From Incurvaria masculella (taxonomy: Eukaryota > Arthropoda > Insecta > Lepidoptera > Incurvariidae), in NCBI GenBank assembly GCA_946894095.1, contig OX335641.1, positions 20,292,501 to 20,356,500 on the forward strand: DNA of 64,000 nt. The letters run 5' to 3'. The notes below the pieces were generated by a model. That model saw only the letters and a program-made list of their open reading frames with translations, ran no database searches and was not told the DNA's origin. The position numbers were made by a program, and so were the translations under genes. This document shows, piece after piece, positions 45,101-53,500 of the stretch. Every line of letters starts with the position of its first letter. Position 1 is the stretch's first letter.

Positions 45101-46332
45101 TATACTGTTAGGATTTTCGATTATATAGACTACCCCTGGTCCCAAGTTTTAATAGTAAAATCACCTTAAATGAGTGCAAGCTTACCATAATTTGATTTCG
45201 CAAATTGCAATTAGGTTTCTTTTGTGTTTTTTTTTATTAGGCAGCAATCCACCCATGTAGGGTACATTTTTGGATATCTGACTTTTCTCTTTTTTTAAAG
45301 TGGTGGTGGGTTAGTTCACTATATTGTACCTTATATTGCAACAAGCATTTATCATAAGTTTGGTAAAAATCAAGTGCCGCTTACTCAAAAAAAAGACAAG
45401 CCAAGTCACGGGCGACACCGTTCAGTTCGGTTATGTTAATGAATAGTACCCATGTGAAAATTTTACAAATTAAATGAAATAAATAAATAAAATAAAAATT
45501 AAATTAAACTGTCTGAATAGTCAATTACACTGTACTGATAATAATAAACCTGCTTATAATTGTGTTTCACCAATGAATTTTAAGAATATTTACAAATTTC
45601 GAGATGTGGTATAAAATTTGAAAGTTCAAAGTGGTTAGTGGAGTAAATGTTAATAGGGGGGGGGGGGGGGGCATACTGAGGGACAAGTTTATATAACTAA
45701 TGGGGTCTTTTTTCATGCCGAGGGCATGAAAAGAACATGTGGTCGATGTACTATTGTACTATATGTACTATTGTGAGTGATAATGCAATAAATTATTTTG
45801 ATTTGATTTGTCTCCACCCGTTAGTCCGCCCTCGCATCATTAGCGTTTAAAATTCGGAGTCTGGCTTAGGGGAAAAGGCGAACAGTCACGTCCTAACCAG
45901 AGACCGCACATAGTGCAGGTGTCGGTTTAGGTTTTTATGAATTTAAGGAACCATGGTTTAAATGGGATTTCAGATCGAATGCAAACATCATATCTGCATT
46001 TAGCGGAGGTTGATTTTTTCCCGGGTATGGTCTGGTCCATTCAGTCAGTCAGCGTGTTTGTGTCCACTGCTGGACATACACCTCTCCAATTTTCCTCCAG
46101 TCCTCTTTTCCTCAGGTCCATGAGTCTTTAACAAACTATGAAGGGAGAGCTGAGCAAAATCTTGTAATCAGCAGGCGGCGACCCACGCGCCCAAACCATA
46201 AGCAAGCAAGACCTTACCTGTGATAAAGTCCCGAAGCGCTACGCCACTGATGTTGCGAATGCCGAGTTCGTTAAGATATCGCAAGATTTCGCGGGCGTCG
46301 AGTTCTGGAGGCTTTGATTCTCCACAATCCAT
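27049..46332 (-). CDS. Hyls1: HYLS1-like centriole/cilium protein, four exons over 19 kb
   Basis: HYLS1 is a conserved core centriole protein needed for basal bodies to form cilia. Four - strand exons are supported by consensus splice sites: 46332-46218, 31677-31333, 30334-30153 and 27105-27049. Together they total 699 bp and code for 232 aa without a frame break. The N-terminal part (REILRYLNELGIRNISGV, then LRDFIT joining DLKKLIKYDLE) fits the HYLS1 N-terminal box. The C-terminal part has DPVSLYHHYLALWDKYK, a PGE motif and ELRWSIRQKL. This corresponds to the Y..Y...WD.....PGE....LRW..R pattern of human HYLS1. The middle is Arg/Ser-rich and disordered. Intron 1 (14.5 kb) hosts a LINE and a Gypsy element. 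The family assignment is from memory of the human protein. AATAAA on the - strand lies about 60 bp past the stop. Confidence 0.72.
27160..27285 (-). mobile_element. SINE body fragment in HYLS1 intron 3
   Basis: GATGGTCTTAACCCGAGCGG, CCACCTAGAAGTAAGG and AGTTTAACGTGGAATTTGAA match the middle and 5' side of the 5S-type SINE. The head beyond about 27260 is decayed. Confidence 0.5.
27292..27584 (-). repeat. Dispersed lepidopteran repeat, full-length copy
   Basis: Read on the - strand it starts with GGCCAAGTG...CACACGAAGGGTT and ends with GGTATGGAACCCTAAAAAAC. It includes the usual CTGTGAAAATTTCAG and GACAGACAGACGGGCGGA parts. Confidence 0.75.
27585..28186. other. Intronic, no feature seen
   Basis: AT-rich sequence inside HYLS1 intron 3, with no repeat family recognised. 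Confidence 0.4.
28191..28661 (+). mobile_element. TTAA-flanked MITE, family 2, copy 2
   Basis: It is flanked by TTAA at 28187-28190 and 28662-28665. It is the reverse complement of the element at 369-834 with only scattered differences, and its 62-residue open frame differs at three residues. Confidence 0.8.
28912..29277 (+). mobile_element. Hairpin MITE, left copy of an inverted pair
   Basis: The unit is bounded by GTTGTCACCTAAATTGGCGT at the left and the inverse ACGCCAATTTAGGTGAGAAC at the right, so it has its own terminal inverted repeats of about 25 bp. A second unit follows in reverse orientation at 29293-29661. Confidence 0.75.
29293..29661 (-). mobile_element. Hairpin MITE, right copy of an inverted pair
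   Basis: It is the reverse complement of the preceding unit along its length (for example TAGATATTCTGTGGTGTTAC against GTAAAACCACAGAATATCTA). It is separated from that unit by about 15 bp. Both units carry the short inverted ends. Confidence 0.75.
30153..30334 (-). CDS. Hyls1: HYLS1-like exon 3 (signature region)
   Basis: The acceptor TTTATTTTCAG and donor AATAAG|GTAATT are both consensus. It encodes IKVPLVQSQKKADPVSLYHH, then LALWDKYKANVPGENSWAEL and RWSIRQKLAGVINKP. This is the conserved C-terminal HYLS1 motif and the strongest evidence for the family. Confidence 0.75.
30535..30790 (+). mobile_element. SINE with partial 5S-type head
   Basis: The head reads GTAGCCCAGTGGCACGACGC, then jumps to TTCTGGATGGGTGACCATTG. 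The 5S box C is kept but the GTTAAGCAACG part is deleted. The body continues to the ATGGAATATAAGAAAAATAA region and GTGTTTGGCTAATATC. Confidence 0.7.
30885..31110. repeat. Foldback repeat with TTAGG in its loop
   Basis: The left arm (TTCATAAAGTCCAAAAAGCA, then AAGGTCCAAAACCC) is mirrored by the right arm (GGGTTTTGGACTTTGTGC, then TTTTTGGACTTTATGA). The loop holds four to five CCTAA units (30998-31025). CCTAACC also flanks both arms. Confidence 0.65.
31333..31677 (-). CDS. Hyls1: HYLS1-like exon 2
   Basis: The acceptor TTAATTTCTTTCAG is excellent. The exon starts with two bases that complete Asp from exon 1 and reads LKKLIKYDLEHKNKG, then an Arg/Ser-rich region (SSRTRSRRRDLPPG). The donor T|GTTAGT at 31332 leaves one base that forms Leu with exon 3. 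An open frame on the opposite strand (31401-31691) is taken as antisense shadow. Confidence 0.68.
31844..32388 (-). mobile_element. TTAA-flanked MITE, family 1, copy C
   Basis: It is flanked by TTAA at 31840-31843 and 32389-32392. Both 13 bp terminal inverted repeats are intact. It is 545 bp, reversed relative to copy A, and lies in HYLS1 intron 1. Confidence 0.85.
32710..32945 (+). mobile_element. LINE C-terminal fragment
   Basis: One frame reads RRFGHMEQMGDERMTKEMY, then GRPRKTYCDQILVILHKGL and RNRRACMN. These match the common end of many LINE ORF2 proteins (RFGH...R..K....GRPR..W.D). No RT core is present. Confidence 0.6.
32960..33070 (+). mobile_element. SINE 3' fragment
   Basis: GGAAGGTCCGGGCATGGCAC, GTGTATTGGGCTAATATCAT and CCATGTCAGGTCGCATAAAA end in an A-run at 33062-33070. 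The head is absent. Confidence 0.65.
33273..34031 (-). CDS. R4-like retrotransposon ORF, finger and endonuclease part
   Basis: It is in the same frame as the upstream part, with 17 open codons between the stop and this ATG. It encodes KIKPLHGQIVRQ, the CCHC knuckle and a PD-(D/E)xK-type nuclease with the expected PD, D and K residues. It is best read as the separated C-terminus of one protein, not an independent gene. Confidence 0.8.
   Translation of the reverse strand: MKEKWKIKPLHGQIVRQVLLCPNIDYMKSFTWLKKKPITPKLESQIFAIQDQAIITRQFERDILKKDSDGKCRLCHEKDETVMHIISGCKILVQPLYLKRHNKLVKYIYWCLRKKHNFETTKFWWKCPLNEPHVIENESAKILWEIPVTTDYALPNNRPDLIYTNKLNNITYLIDVTVPSDYNITKKEIEKLSKYHALKIEIQRLWNTSSKIVPIVIGNTGIICKTVHNYIRDLEAELKLKSSNDKRLLILL
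34083..37202 (-). CDS. R4-like retrotransposon ORF, N-terminal and RT part
   Basis: 1039 codons from an ATG to TAA. The N-terminus holds two similar blocks, each with an initial Trp, a CYYKAR/CYFKSK-type helix, RNPNNPK and LSxQARx(V/I)I. An acidic linker follows, then RT fingers and palm (WKSPGLDKLQNYYIKYL, TLIPKNGDTKDAKNWRPIAC, WLDYKKAYDSVPHEWI). The YMDD active site is present. The product would bind element RNA and prime reverse transcription on target DNA. The downstream finger and nuclease lie beyond the stop in the same frame. Confidence 0.85.
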   Translation of the reverse strand: MTDDEALLLDVTTSQEAACSSGTERTTNRRNIINDGRKVWSKEELTELMFCYYKARTMGIGYLARLERMFKERNPNNPKSEKFTGTTLSTQARRVISYEMLSTVLLNEIEDKAKSDNSNSNEESQTLIADNFNMNENLIAEANQRRQWTISEMYELIYCYFKSKEEGRGYLKRLYELFKTRNPNNPKVRKFNGNTLSNQARKIIIYEMISTEVIEKIKNLPTSAGNIMDIISIDTSELTKNITEDNSNNQNNSMVLNDNLNVLVETLPVNLILTEEYNEIEVPMESTEILIGNEMENQNEYDYSDINIQFQPDLTEESNSIIQHFLCNLTNVRMKEMNERLYLPKAKINRTFISNLNKINDFLPEKFQETLKITEINNILYAIAITLIEENQQTIHTQSKIHTNPIPQWKKRIQEKIEVSRKDLGRMIEITRGITTRRMQHIKNQLYDKYKITSEISLLNNMELLKQKIKMYAGRIKRYEEENSKKKENISFRENEHKFYRKMFDKTKPPNEIPTKENIETFWSNIFANTKQVLRPNDWIERIKENVHIKRETDFEEISLENLQNNIKKLNNWKSPGLDKLQNYYIKYLTNTHLMIFKSFNNILSEKEDIETWFVTGMTTLIPKNGDTKDAKNWRPIACLPTMYKLLTSILSDEIYDHCDQNDLLTPQQRGCKRHTRGCKDHLILNKIILEDAQKNKKNLNMAWLDYKKAYDSVPHEWILETLNIYKCSKIITKFLEKSMKQWQTIMSAMGAHAVVTTSPIKINRGIYQGDSMSPLLFCLSLNPLSIMLKNYARTGYKLKNGMLFNHLMYMDDIKLYAKNKHEMAILIDTVEIYTRNIGMEFGLDKCSVLEMKCGKMNQCYGENHILLDGNEIECLKINEKYKYLGIHENGEIDHKNIKLCRKKEYFIRLRRILQSKLNARNIVRAINSYAVPVLIYTFNVINYNIKELQKIDIKTRKILNIYKTHQQKADVERLYLPIHEGGRGLLNIESLYKRLTIKFEKYLQDESDIIIRAIQLSDYEKTLHSIQKEGAQFRYELN
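37401..38424. other. Intronic, no feature seen
   Basis: AT-rich sequence in HYLS1 intron 1. A slightly GC-rich patch lies at 37560-37650. No repeat family or exon was recognised. Confidence 0.4.
38425..38717 (+). repeat. Dispersed lepidopteran repeat, full-length copy
   Basis: AAAACCGGCCAAGTGCGAGT starts the copy and GGCACCCTTTGGGCACGGAA closes it. The middle has TGTGAAAATTTCAAC and GACAGACGGGCGGATGG. It is directly followed by nested hairpin elements. Confidence 0.8.
38717..39031. mobile_element. Hairpin element with a second hairpin MITE inside
   Basis: The outer arms (AACCGAATTCAAACACTA plus AGTGGAAAATA) are mirrored by TATTTTCCACTTTTTAGTG and TTTGATGTCGGTT at the right. The left arm is split by the inner element at 38738-38907. 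Confidence 0.65.
38738..38907. mobile_element. Inner TA-flanked palindromic MITE
   Basis: It is 170 bp, flanked by TA at 38736-38737 and 38908-38909. The arms AGGCTGAGATAAATAGTCGT / ACGACTATTTATCTCAGCCT are perfect inverted repeats. The complementarity continues inward (AAAGTAGTACTTTGTGACGT). Confidence 0.75.
39262..39420 (+). repeat. Unclassified dispersed repeat, copy 2
   Basis: It shares TCTGATTATTTTCAAAATCTG and ATAACGGTAAAGTCGTATCC with the repeat at 11285-11435. Class unknown. Confidence 0.55.
39421..40575. other. Intronic, microsatellites only
   Basis: No exon is seen. An AT/GT microsatellite lies at 40277-40325 and a TTTCA pentanucleotide array at 40411-40434. Confidence 0.5.
40581..40752 (+). 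repeat. 5' LTR of Gypsy element
   Basis: It runs from TGTTGTATCAGGC to CCCAACACAACA. Immediately after it comes TGGTGGCAGCGGTGGGA, the position of the primer-binding site. Confidence 0.9.
41304..41825 (-). mobile_element. MITE family 1, copy D, inside Gypsy gag, ends missing
   Basis: It matches copy C from CCCGCTC to GCCGGG but lacks the outer 10 bp of both terminal repeats and has no TTAA. Both sides carry TTGGAAT (41297-41303 and 41826-41832). It interrupts the gag-like frame between KCEFG and ELIRDRIV. Confidence 0.8.
43842..44012 (+). repeat. 3' LTR of Gypsy element
   Basis: It matches the 5' LTR apart from a few changes. The sequence just before it is purine-rich (AAGGGAAAGGA), as expected of the polypurine tract. 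Confidence 0.9.
44018..46217. other. Intronic, repeat remnants
   Basis: A reversed copy of the unclassified repeat lies at 44345-44535. A run of about 19 G residues lies near 45653-45671. The remainder is AT-rich with no exon recognised. Confidence 0.45.
44345..44535 (-). repeat. Unclassified dispersed repeat, copy 3
   Basis: On the - strand it shares AAAATCTGATTACAATGCTTC-type sequence and GATAATGGTAATGTCGTATCC-type sequence with the copy at 11285-11435. Both it and copy 1 also share GTCACGACCAAAA. Confidence 0.55.
46218..46332 (-). CDS. Hyls1: HYLS1-like exon 1 with start codon
   Basis: The ATG at 46332 sits in a good context (GAAATGG). The exon encodes MDCGESKPPELDAREILRYL onward and ends ITAC|-type ATCACAG|GTAAGG after one base of a codon. 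A possible acceptor (run of T then AG) lies just upstream of the ATG, so a non-coding first exon may exist. Confidence 0.7.
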
Positions 46333-46501
46333 TTCGTAGCTAAAAAAAAAGTCAAGAATAACCCAAGGATGAAAGGCCAAATGGAGGGAAAAAAAACTGT
46401 TCATAAATTCAAAACGGCATAACCACAGACTATAAGATGTACTAGCGAGCGCAGCGACTTCTCCGAACTCTGTGCATGTACTGCTCGCATAACGTTTCTA
46501 T

Positions 46502-46737
46502 CAGTCGTATTCAGAGTGAACCTGTCAAACTGTACGAGATTAGCACCGGACTAACCATACAAAAAACTGGTTTTCTCCGGCGTATTAAAGTTCGTCCGCC
46601 CACTCTGAATAAGTCTATTCAGAGTGGGCGGATCAACTTTAGTACGCGTTTTAAGGTCGGACTAAACCGGTTTTTGTATGTTAAGTCCGGTGCTAATCTT
46701 GTACTAACTTTTGACAGGTCCTCTTTGAATACGACTG
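46502..46737. mobile_element. Palindromic MITE upstream of HYLS1
   Basis: The arms of about 115 bp start CAGTCGTATTCAGAG and end CTCTTTGAATACGACTG. The centre reads CCGCCCACTCTGAATA, AGTC, TATTCAGAGTGGGCGG. Related single arms occur at 2511-2550 and 15285-15412. TA lies at or one base from each end. Confidence 0.7.
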
Positions 46738-46779
46738 TACTGTTCTGTGCTGCGTAGGGCGTCACAACAGGTTTGTTCG

Positions 46780-46960
46780 GGCAAAGATAATTCCATCCCG
46801 CCCGGGGCGGGCCCCGGGGCGGAGCAGGGCGGGGGCCGCGGCAGGGCGAACACCGAAATATTGCAGCATGCTTATCCACTCGTCAGTGGCGAACCAAAAT
46901 ATGGTTCGCCACTGACGTTTCATAAACAGTGCCGAACCAGAATTTGGTTCGTCTGAATAT
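46780..46960. promoter_or_regulatory. GC-rich block with perfect palindrome upstream of HYLS1
   Basis: A very GC-rich run (46790-46855) lies about 450 bp before the HYLS1-like start codon. Next to it is a perfect 16 bp inverted repeat, CGTCAGTGGCGAACCA, with a 5 bp spacer (46881-46917), and then a weaker relative GAACCAGAATTTGGTTC. A promoter role is only inferred from position and composition. Confidence 0.35.
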
Positions 46961-47628
46961 AGTAATATTGTTTATGGAAATATTAGAGACAGGGCTATGT
47001 TATGTACATGGGTAGAAAGAGGACGAAGCTACCATCCCATTTGTGTCATTAGTTTGAAGTGCCACAAATAATATTTTACGGATACAGTTTCTTGTAGTGT
47101 GGTGAAATTTTAGAGTTTTACAGAAAGCACCATTGTGAAAAAAATATATTCGGAAACATGGTTGGATAATTTTTTATTGTTGCAAACGTGTAGTTAGCTA
47201 CAATTTAAAATAATATTTTTATTAAAATTACTTTTCCATATTAGGAATATTTTTATTTTTGTCATATTCTGGGGTTTTTTTTCAACCCACGTGCAAAAAA
47301 ATTTTTTTATGAAATCGTTAAAAGAAAATTATATAAAAAAAAAAGCTCGTATCTTGCAGATTCCAAAACTATATCACACTTATACAGTTATCACACAAAA
47401 ACGTGGAGAAAATACAAGTTGAACACAAAACGGAAAATTGCCAAAATAGTCCCACAGTTTAGGGTTTTCCGCAGGTTTTGGCCCCACTGACGAAGGGGTA
47501 AGTATTATATATGCAACCTCGAAATGATCACAGAATATAATACTGGTACTTCGCACCAGAAGGGCCACTCTAGTGGCAGCTGCGAGGACACTAGCGGAAA
47601 CGACAGTTAAGGCACAGAATAAGTAAGA
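46961..47628. other. Intergenic, no gene seen
   Basis: AT-rich DNA between the HYLS1-like and cactus genes. No repeat family was recognised. Confidence 0.4.
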
Positions 47629-47632
47629 TTAA

Positions 47633-48165
47633 GTTGGCCCAACCCGGCGGGACTAACTCATTCGCGGGAAAGGTACAAAACCGTGCTGTTGCGCTCTGGG
47701 ACCTTCTCTGTTTCAAAGAATAAGACAGGTTCCGTGATGAAGAAGATGCAACATGTTCACAAAAAAGACAATGTACATAGTGTATGATTTGGTAAGATTT
47801 ACGAAAATTTTAATTACAAAACAACTTATAGCTAAAAGTAAACCACGACCGCTGTAGTCAAAAATCTAACAAAAACCAAATAGATTATAAATCTTGATTA
47901 AATAAGCTATGTCTGATGACTAATCTTTTTAAGATGCTCTTACTTTATCATTGCGTAATCCACCTCCAAAGTTATTGTATAAAACGCGCGTAAACGGACC
48001 TAATAACTTAGAAACCAAACACAATTTAACAACAAGCTAACGGTCATCAGACATCTAGTTCGATCAAATAAAGCTATTTTGAACCAAATTTGGGACCTTT
48101 GACAAGAAATATGGGCGCCATCTTCTTTCAACGTTTGTATGGGGAGTTGAGCGGGATGGCCCACC
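47633..48165 (+). mobile_element. TTAA-flanked MITE, family 1, copy E
   Basis: It is flanked by TTAA at 47629-47632 and 48166-48169. The left end has one change (GTTGG for GGTGG) and the right end reads GGGATGGCCCACC. It is 533 bp. Confidence 0.82.
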
Positions 48166-48283
48166 TTAAGTACAGAAGGATCACTACACCAACGTAATTA
48201 TTATATTTTGAACCTAATTGCTGCACTTCTAAAGTTTAAATTAAGTCGACACCTGCCGGCAAGTCGGCTTCATTTAAGGAATC

Positions 48284-49358
48284 TGTAGCCCTACCATGAG
48301 TTTTCTATCGAACGAACGAAAAATATCATCGAATGTTCACGAACGAGATCGAACAGCGTTACAGTCGCTACCATGGGTTACTTTATTCACCGACGGATCG
48401 CGTATCGAACGCTCGATGAACGTTGCGTTCGACCAGAGACAAGAAATAATGGAAGATTGCGAGTAGGCCGTGATTAACAGTGCCTGTATCTTCTTTCGCA
48501 TGAGATAAAGTAGGACGGCACTATTATTAATTGAGTATAAATTTGCTAAGTTTACTATTAAAAACATACCACAAACCGTGGATTGTTGGCAGCCGATATT
48601 TTGTGACAAAAAAAGGTTCTGTGGCCGACGGCGTGCGGCGCTAGACAATAAGCGTGACTCATAGGGCGTACCATCTGTAAATAGTATCATATACCTAGTT
48701 ACCCATTTCGCGCAAATGTTTTGTCAATGTTTGACTTTGGTTTTCTTGAATGCAATTATAATTGGTTTATTTTTCTTATTCATTACCGATAAAGGTTATG
48801 TTTTGAATGATTTATTTTCTTTGCATAAAAAAGATGTATTGAGAAAATACACCTATATAAATTAAATTTAAAAAAATAAATTAACTCCTGAAACAGGTTT
48901 GAAGAAACGTTTATAAATAAAATAAACCGTTAATTTTTTTTTCGAATTGTATTTTTTTAAGTAGAGTTGTAGTGTACTCATGTATAAGTTGCTAACGTAA
49001 TATTGAATTCAGAAATTGACATGAAATACGCTTGGATTTTTTCATCCGTGGCACTAAAATGTGTGTTCGATCGTCCTTTCACCCAAGATATGACTAGTGA
49101 AAAGAAATTCGAATAACGTCATCGAAGTGAACACGTTGAACTGTCAAAATGTACACTCATGGTACCGTTTTTCATACAACCGTATCGCATCGTCGTTCGA
49201 TAACGTTCGTGATGCTCGACAACGAGCGTGAATATGAACTCGTAGTGCCGTTTTTAGTAATAAGATCGTACGCTAGAGGCGCTGCAATTTTCTCCATACA
49301 AAAATTTCGTTAACGTTGATCGAAGTGAACATCACCAAAACTCATGGTAGGGCTACTG
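48284..49358. mobile_element. 1.07 kb element with 18 bp terminal inverted repeats
   Basis: The ends are CTGTAGCCCTACCATGAG and the inverse CTCATGGTAGGGCTACTG. Inner sub-repeats with CTACCATGGGTT and CACTCATGGTACC echo the ends, and there are many TCGAACG/CGTTCGA motifs. No transposase frame is present and no clear target duplication was found. It is probably non-autonomous. Confidence 0.65.
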
Positions 49359-49784
49359 GTCGTTCGAACCGACCGTGCGCGTGTGCTAGGGTTGTCGCGC
49401 GCCGCCTACCGTATTAAAAATAATAGATAGAATATTAACCAAGCTTTTAAATGTATTTACATTGAAGGTGTCTTCAGATGTTTTACTTTTAATGATGTCT
49501 AACATATGTTTTGTCTTGTCTGTAAAACATTAGTTAATAACTTTAAAATGTAGGTATTGTACTGGAGAGCATGCACATGGTGTTAATTTTTGACATTATA
49601 TTCGGTTAACTGCTTCTAAATACAACGGATAACTTCAACAAATTACAAAATGTATAGGGAGATCCAAGGAGGTGTCTATGCCGGTATGTTAGTGCCATTA
49701 GTTCAGAATCAGAATCAGAATCGGAAATTTATTTGTGGTGCAAATATACAGAGGTCTACATAATTACACCGCACATCGTCTCTG

Positions 49785-50020
49785 TTGTAGGCCTGGCAAT
49801 GATAATACCAAGAAAACAGACGTGATGGTCTTCAAACACGGAAGGGGTCCCGCTCACAGCCCGACGATAACCTTGAACGGATCTCCTTTGGGAACCGTAC
49901 CAAGGTTTCGGTACCTCGGCCATATTCTCACTGATAACTTGAAAGACAACGAGGACCTGGAGAGGCAGCGACGTGTGCTGGCAACGAAGAGCAACATGTT
50001 GGCTAGGCCTATCGCCACAC
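49785..50020 (+). mobile_element. LINE reverse-transcriptase fragment
   Basis: One frame reads KKTDVMVFKHGRG, PTITLNGSPLGTVPRFRYLG, HILTDNLKDNEDLERQRRVL and KSNMLARP. This is the region just after the RT catalytic core in many LINEs. It is cut off at 50020 by the lepidopteran repeat. Confidence 0.7.
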
Positions 50021-50152
50021 ACTCTGTGAAAATTTCAGATGCCTACCTTTTACGGTTAATGAGATACAGCCCTGTGCAAGACGGACGGACGGACGGACAG
50101 CGGAGGCTTAGAAATAGGGTTCCGTTGGCACCCTTTGGGAACGGAACCGTAA
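50020..50152 (+). repeat. Dispersed lepidopteran repeat, 3' half
   Basis: ACTCTGTGAAAATTTCAGAT, GACGGACGGACGGACAG and TGGCACCCTTTGGGAACGGA match the right half of the family. Confidence 0.7.
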
Positions 50153-50579
50153 TGATGTCACTTAGACACAAAAAACTATGATAGAGGTCAAACACAAATT
50201 AAGAGAAAGAGTATGGGGAAGTCGCTGAATATCCGTTAAGATATTTTATGTTCTGTGGTCGCTGCGCCTTTCTGCGGCCCAGTACAAAGAGTTACAAGAA
50301 GATTTATTATATTCTGTGAGTAGAACACAGAACATATATGTGAGTAGGCGATGTAGGCGACACGCGCACGAACGAGCGCAGTTGCATAAAGTTCTGCGGC
50401 CAATGTGGTAGTGTTCAGTGCACGGTTTTGTACAATATCTTTTGAATTCCTGTTTGTTTTGTGCTCTAGTGCAGCTGTGGATCCAATTGTTTCATAACAT
50501 CGAAGGCAGTGAATGTGGGTGTTGTAGTTTGTGGTCGCAAGTTGCGACCATCTAGTAGAGCGAGAAAGTTTCAAGGACC

Positions 50580-53500
50580 ATGAGCGGGCGTGTGCCTAGC
50601 GAGATGACGGACGTACCCGACCCCAAGGTGATTGTAGATGAGGAGTGCACGGACTCCGGGTACCTATCTGGTATCATAAGCGAAACGCTGTCTGGCGAGG
50701 TGTCGGGAGACGTGCGCGCGGAGCAGACGAGCGCGACGCTGTCGCAGTCGCTTTCGCGCGTAAACATCAGCAGCTCCGTGGAGTCCCGTCCCCTCGCGCG
50801 CGACCTCCCTCCTTGGCAGCTACTTTTTCAGCACGACGATGAAGGCGACACGTGAGTTCTTCACAAGATTTCCTAACTGCATGTTAAAGTCCCATTGTCA
50901 GCCATGTATTTAGATTGCTCACGATCGGAAAATCTTAAAATGATGAGAAAGTGCGACTATGTTGGCTTTATTTAATTTTGGAACGTACCAACAGGCGCCT
51001 GCCCGTAATAACCGGTTCTTCTTTTTTCGTTTTATATAGATTTTAGCTTTTCCAAATTTAATATGCATGTTTTGTTTAGATAAAATGTTTGGAAAACTTA
51101 GAGCCAAAACATTGAACAGCTCAGTAGATTTGGTGAATAAAATAAAATAAAATGAGCATTTTTTCTTAGGGGGCCCACGCGGGTCCCGCCAATGCCCATA
51201 CCGTCGCATACCGTGCAAGATATTTGCAATAGGTTATTTTGACAATTGTGTTAATTGAGCTTCTACATAAAGTTAATTATTTACAAAAAGCATAGTTGCA
51301 TCTTCTAATATTTACAGATATATCGGGTAATTTCAATATGCTTATTCTCCGCCTCTATAGGTACCTACTGGTTTATTTTTAATGTAAATTATCGAATAAG
51401 AATGCCTGGTTAGAATTGCTCATCTCAAATCATTTAAGATGATATTTCTGATTTCTGTATATTTATTTTGAATCTGAATAGGTGGGTATTTCCATTCCTT
51501 GGACACTAAGCGAGGAGTGTGAAATTCCCTCAAATTGGATCTGCCAATCGGATTGGTTGTTGGTGTAAATTTGTTCTGGAAGAACCAAATTAGTAATTTT
51601 TTCATCTAGTCTTCTATTTAAGGCTTAAGCCCCCACCGACTATGCTAGCCACAAGCTATATATGTAGTTCATTCAAATTATTAGCTACTCATTAGGGCCA
51701 ATGACCACTTATACTATAGAAAACTAGCGTAGGCTTCTGTTGGTCTCAGCTGGTGTCAATTTAGTTTTGGACTGTCACTCCAAAAAATGTTTCGGCTTCA
51801 GATTAACACTAACTAAACCATCTAGAGACCCACTCAAACGAACAAATAAAAAGATCTTCAAAATTGGTCTGGCCGTTTACAAGGTGGGGCACGGTTTACA
51901 TTAGGAACACAAAAATAATAAAAATACTAATGATAGTGCTTAACTAAGAGGCAAAAAATAAAAAAAATTCAATAGTGTAACATGAAAGGAAACATTACCT
52001 AACCCTACATAATATAACCTCACCTAACCTAATCCTAGGTACCATAACCTAATCTGACTTAAGCTTACTTAACCTAACTTAAAGTAATGGTTAGAAACCA
52101 TCAGAAATAATTGAATTAGGTAGGCGCTCTTTAAACATTTTATAAAAAAATTCTACTAAAGCCTCAAAATAGGTACACGATTCCAAATTATCTGAGGTCC
52201 ATGTCGATGTCACATCCATTATTTCGATTATATTTTTCAATTCGTCCAGTTCAATCTAACTAAGCATAATAAGGGAGGATCTGGCATGGTACCTAGTTCC
52301 CATGTGGTGTGTTAGGTAAATATCATGACCGTACGATTGGTATATGTACTATCCATGTCTATTTTTAGGGTTCCGTACACACAGGGTGAAAACGGAACCC
52401 TATTACTAAGCCTCCGCTGTCCGTCCGTTTGTCCGTCTGTCACTGGGTTGTATCTCATGAACCGTAATAGGTAGGCAGCTGAAATTTTCACAGAGTGTGT
52501 ATTTATTTTGCCGCTATATCAACAAATGGGTAAAAAAAAAAACAATAACAAAAATTAAAGGGATGTCCCATACGAAAAACGTGATTTTTTTGTGTTAAAT
52601 CTTGTACAATGGTATGGAACCCTTTGTGTGCGAGTCGGACTCGCACTTGGCCGGTTTTTATTGAGATTACCTCGGTTGTTAGATATGTTTGAAAAATGTT
52701 ACGTCTTTTCACGCGGCAGGAAAGACATTATCCGACGTTTCGAGCCAATCATTCAGCCCATTGTCGAGGAGGCATCCGACACTTTCTTACCTAGCAGGCG
52801 ACTGAGGTGCCAGCTAGGCTCGCTGTGTTTATCCAGGATAATTTAGCCCGATATCAGTCCGAAACGACATTGACCCGAGCGGAGCCGGGTTCCTCAACTA
52901 GTATAAATCAGTGAATATCATCATCCGTTTAGTATAAAAGAAAGTTGTGTTAGTTACACTGTTTATAACTCAAGAACGGCTGAACCGATTTAGCTGAAAA
53001 TTGGTGGGGATGTAGCTTAGAACCAGGAGACGGATATAGGATATACTTTTTATTCCGTTCAACCGCGTTCTCATGTGACGTGACATAAAACGTGAAAAAG
53101 AATGCAAGTCAATATAAAACCTGGTATAACAAAAACGATTCTGACATGGAATACTAGGTGGTAGGGTTTATCCCGCCCGGGTTGGTACCATCGCATTGGA
53201 TGACCGATGGTCGAAGCGGCAATGAAAATTGTCCGTGTTTTCCATCCAGTTCAATGTAGCTGTGCAATATAAGGAAGGTCCTGGCATGGCACCTAGTTCC
53301 CATGTGGTGTGTTGGGCTAATACCATGACAGAACTTGTGGTATTAGCCATCCATGTCCAGTCACATAAAAAAAAAAAAATGGAATAATTAAACGCAAATG
53401 ACAATCTGAAAAAATCTATGCTTATTTATGTTAAGCCCGGCATTTGGCATACGCCAGGACCTGTCCGTGCCCGACAATGCCCACTTTCGATCTTTCACGG

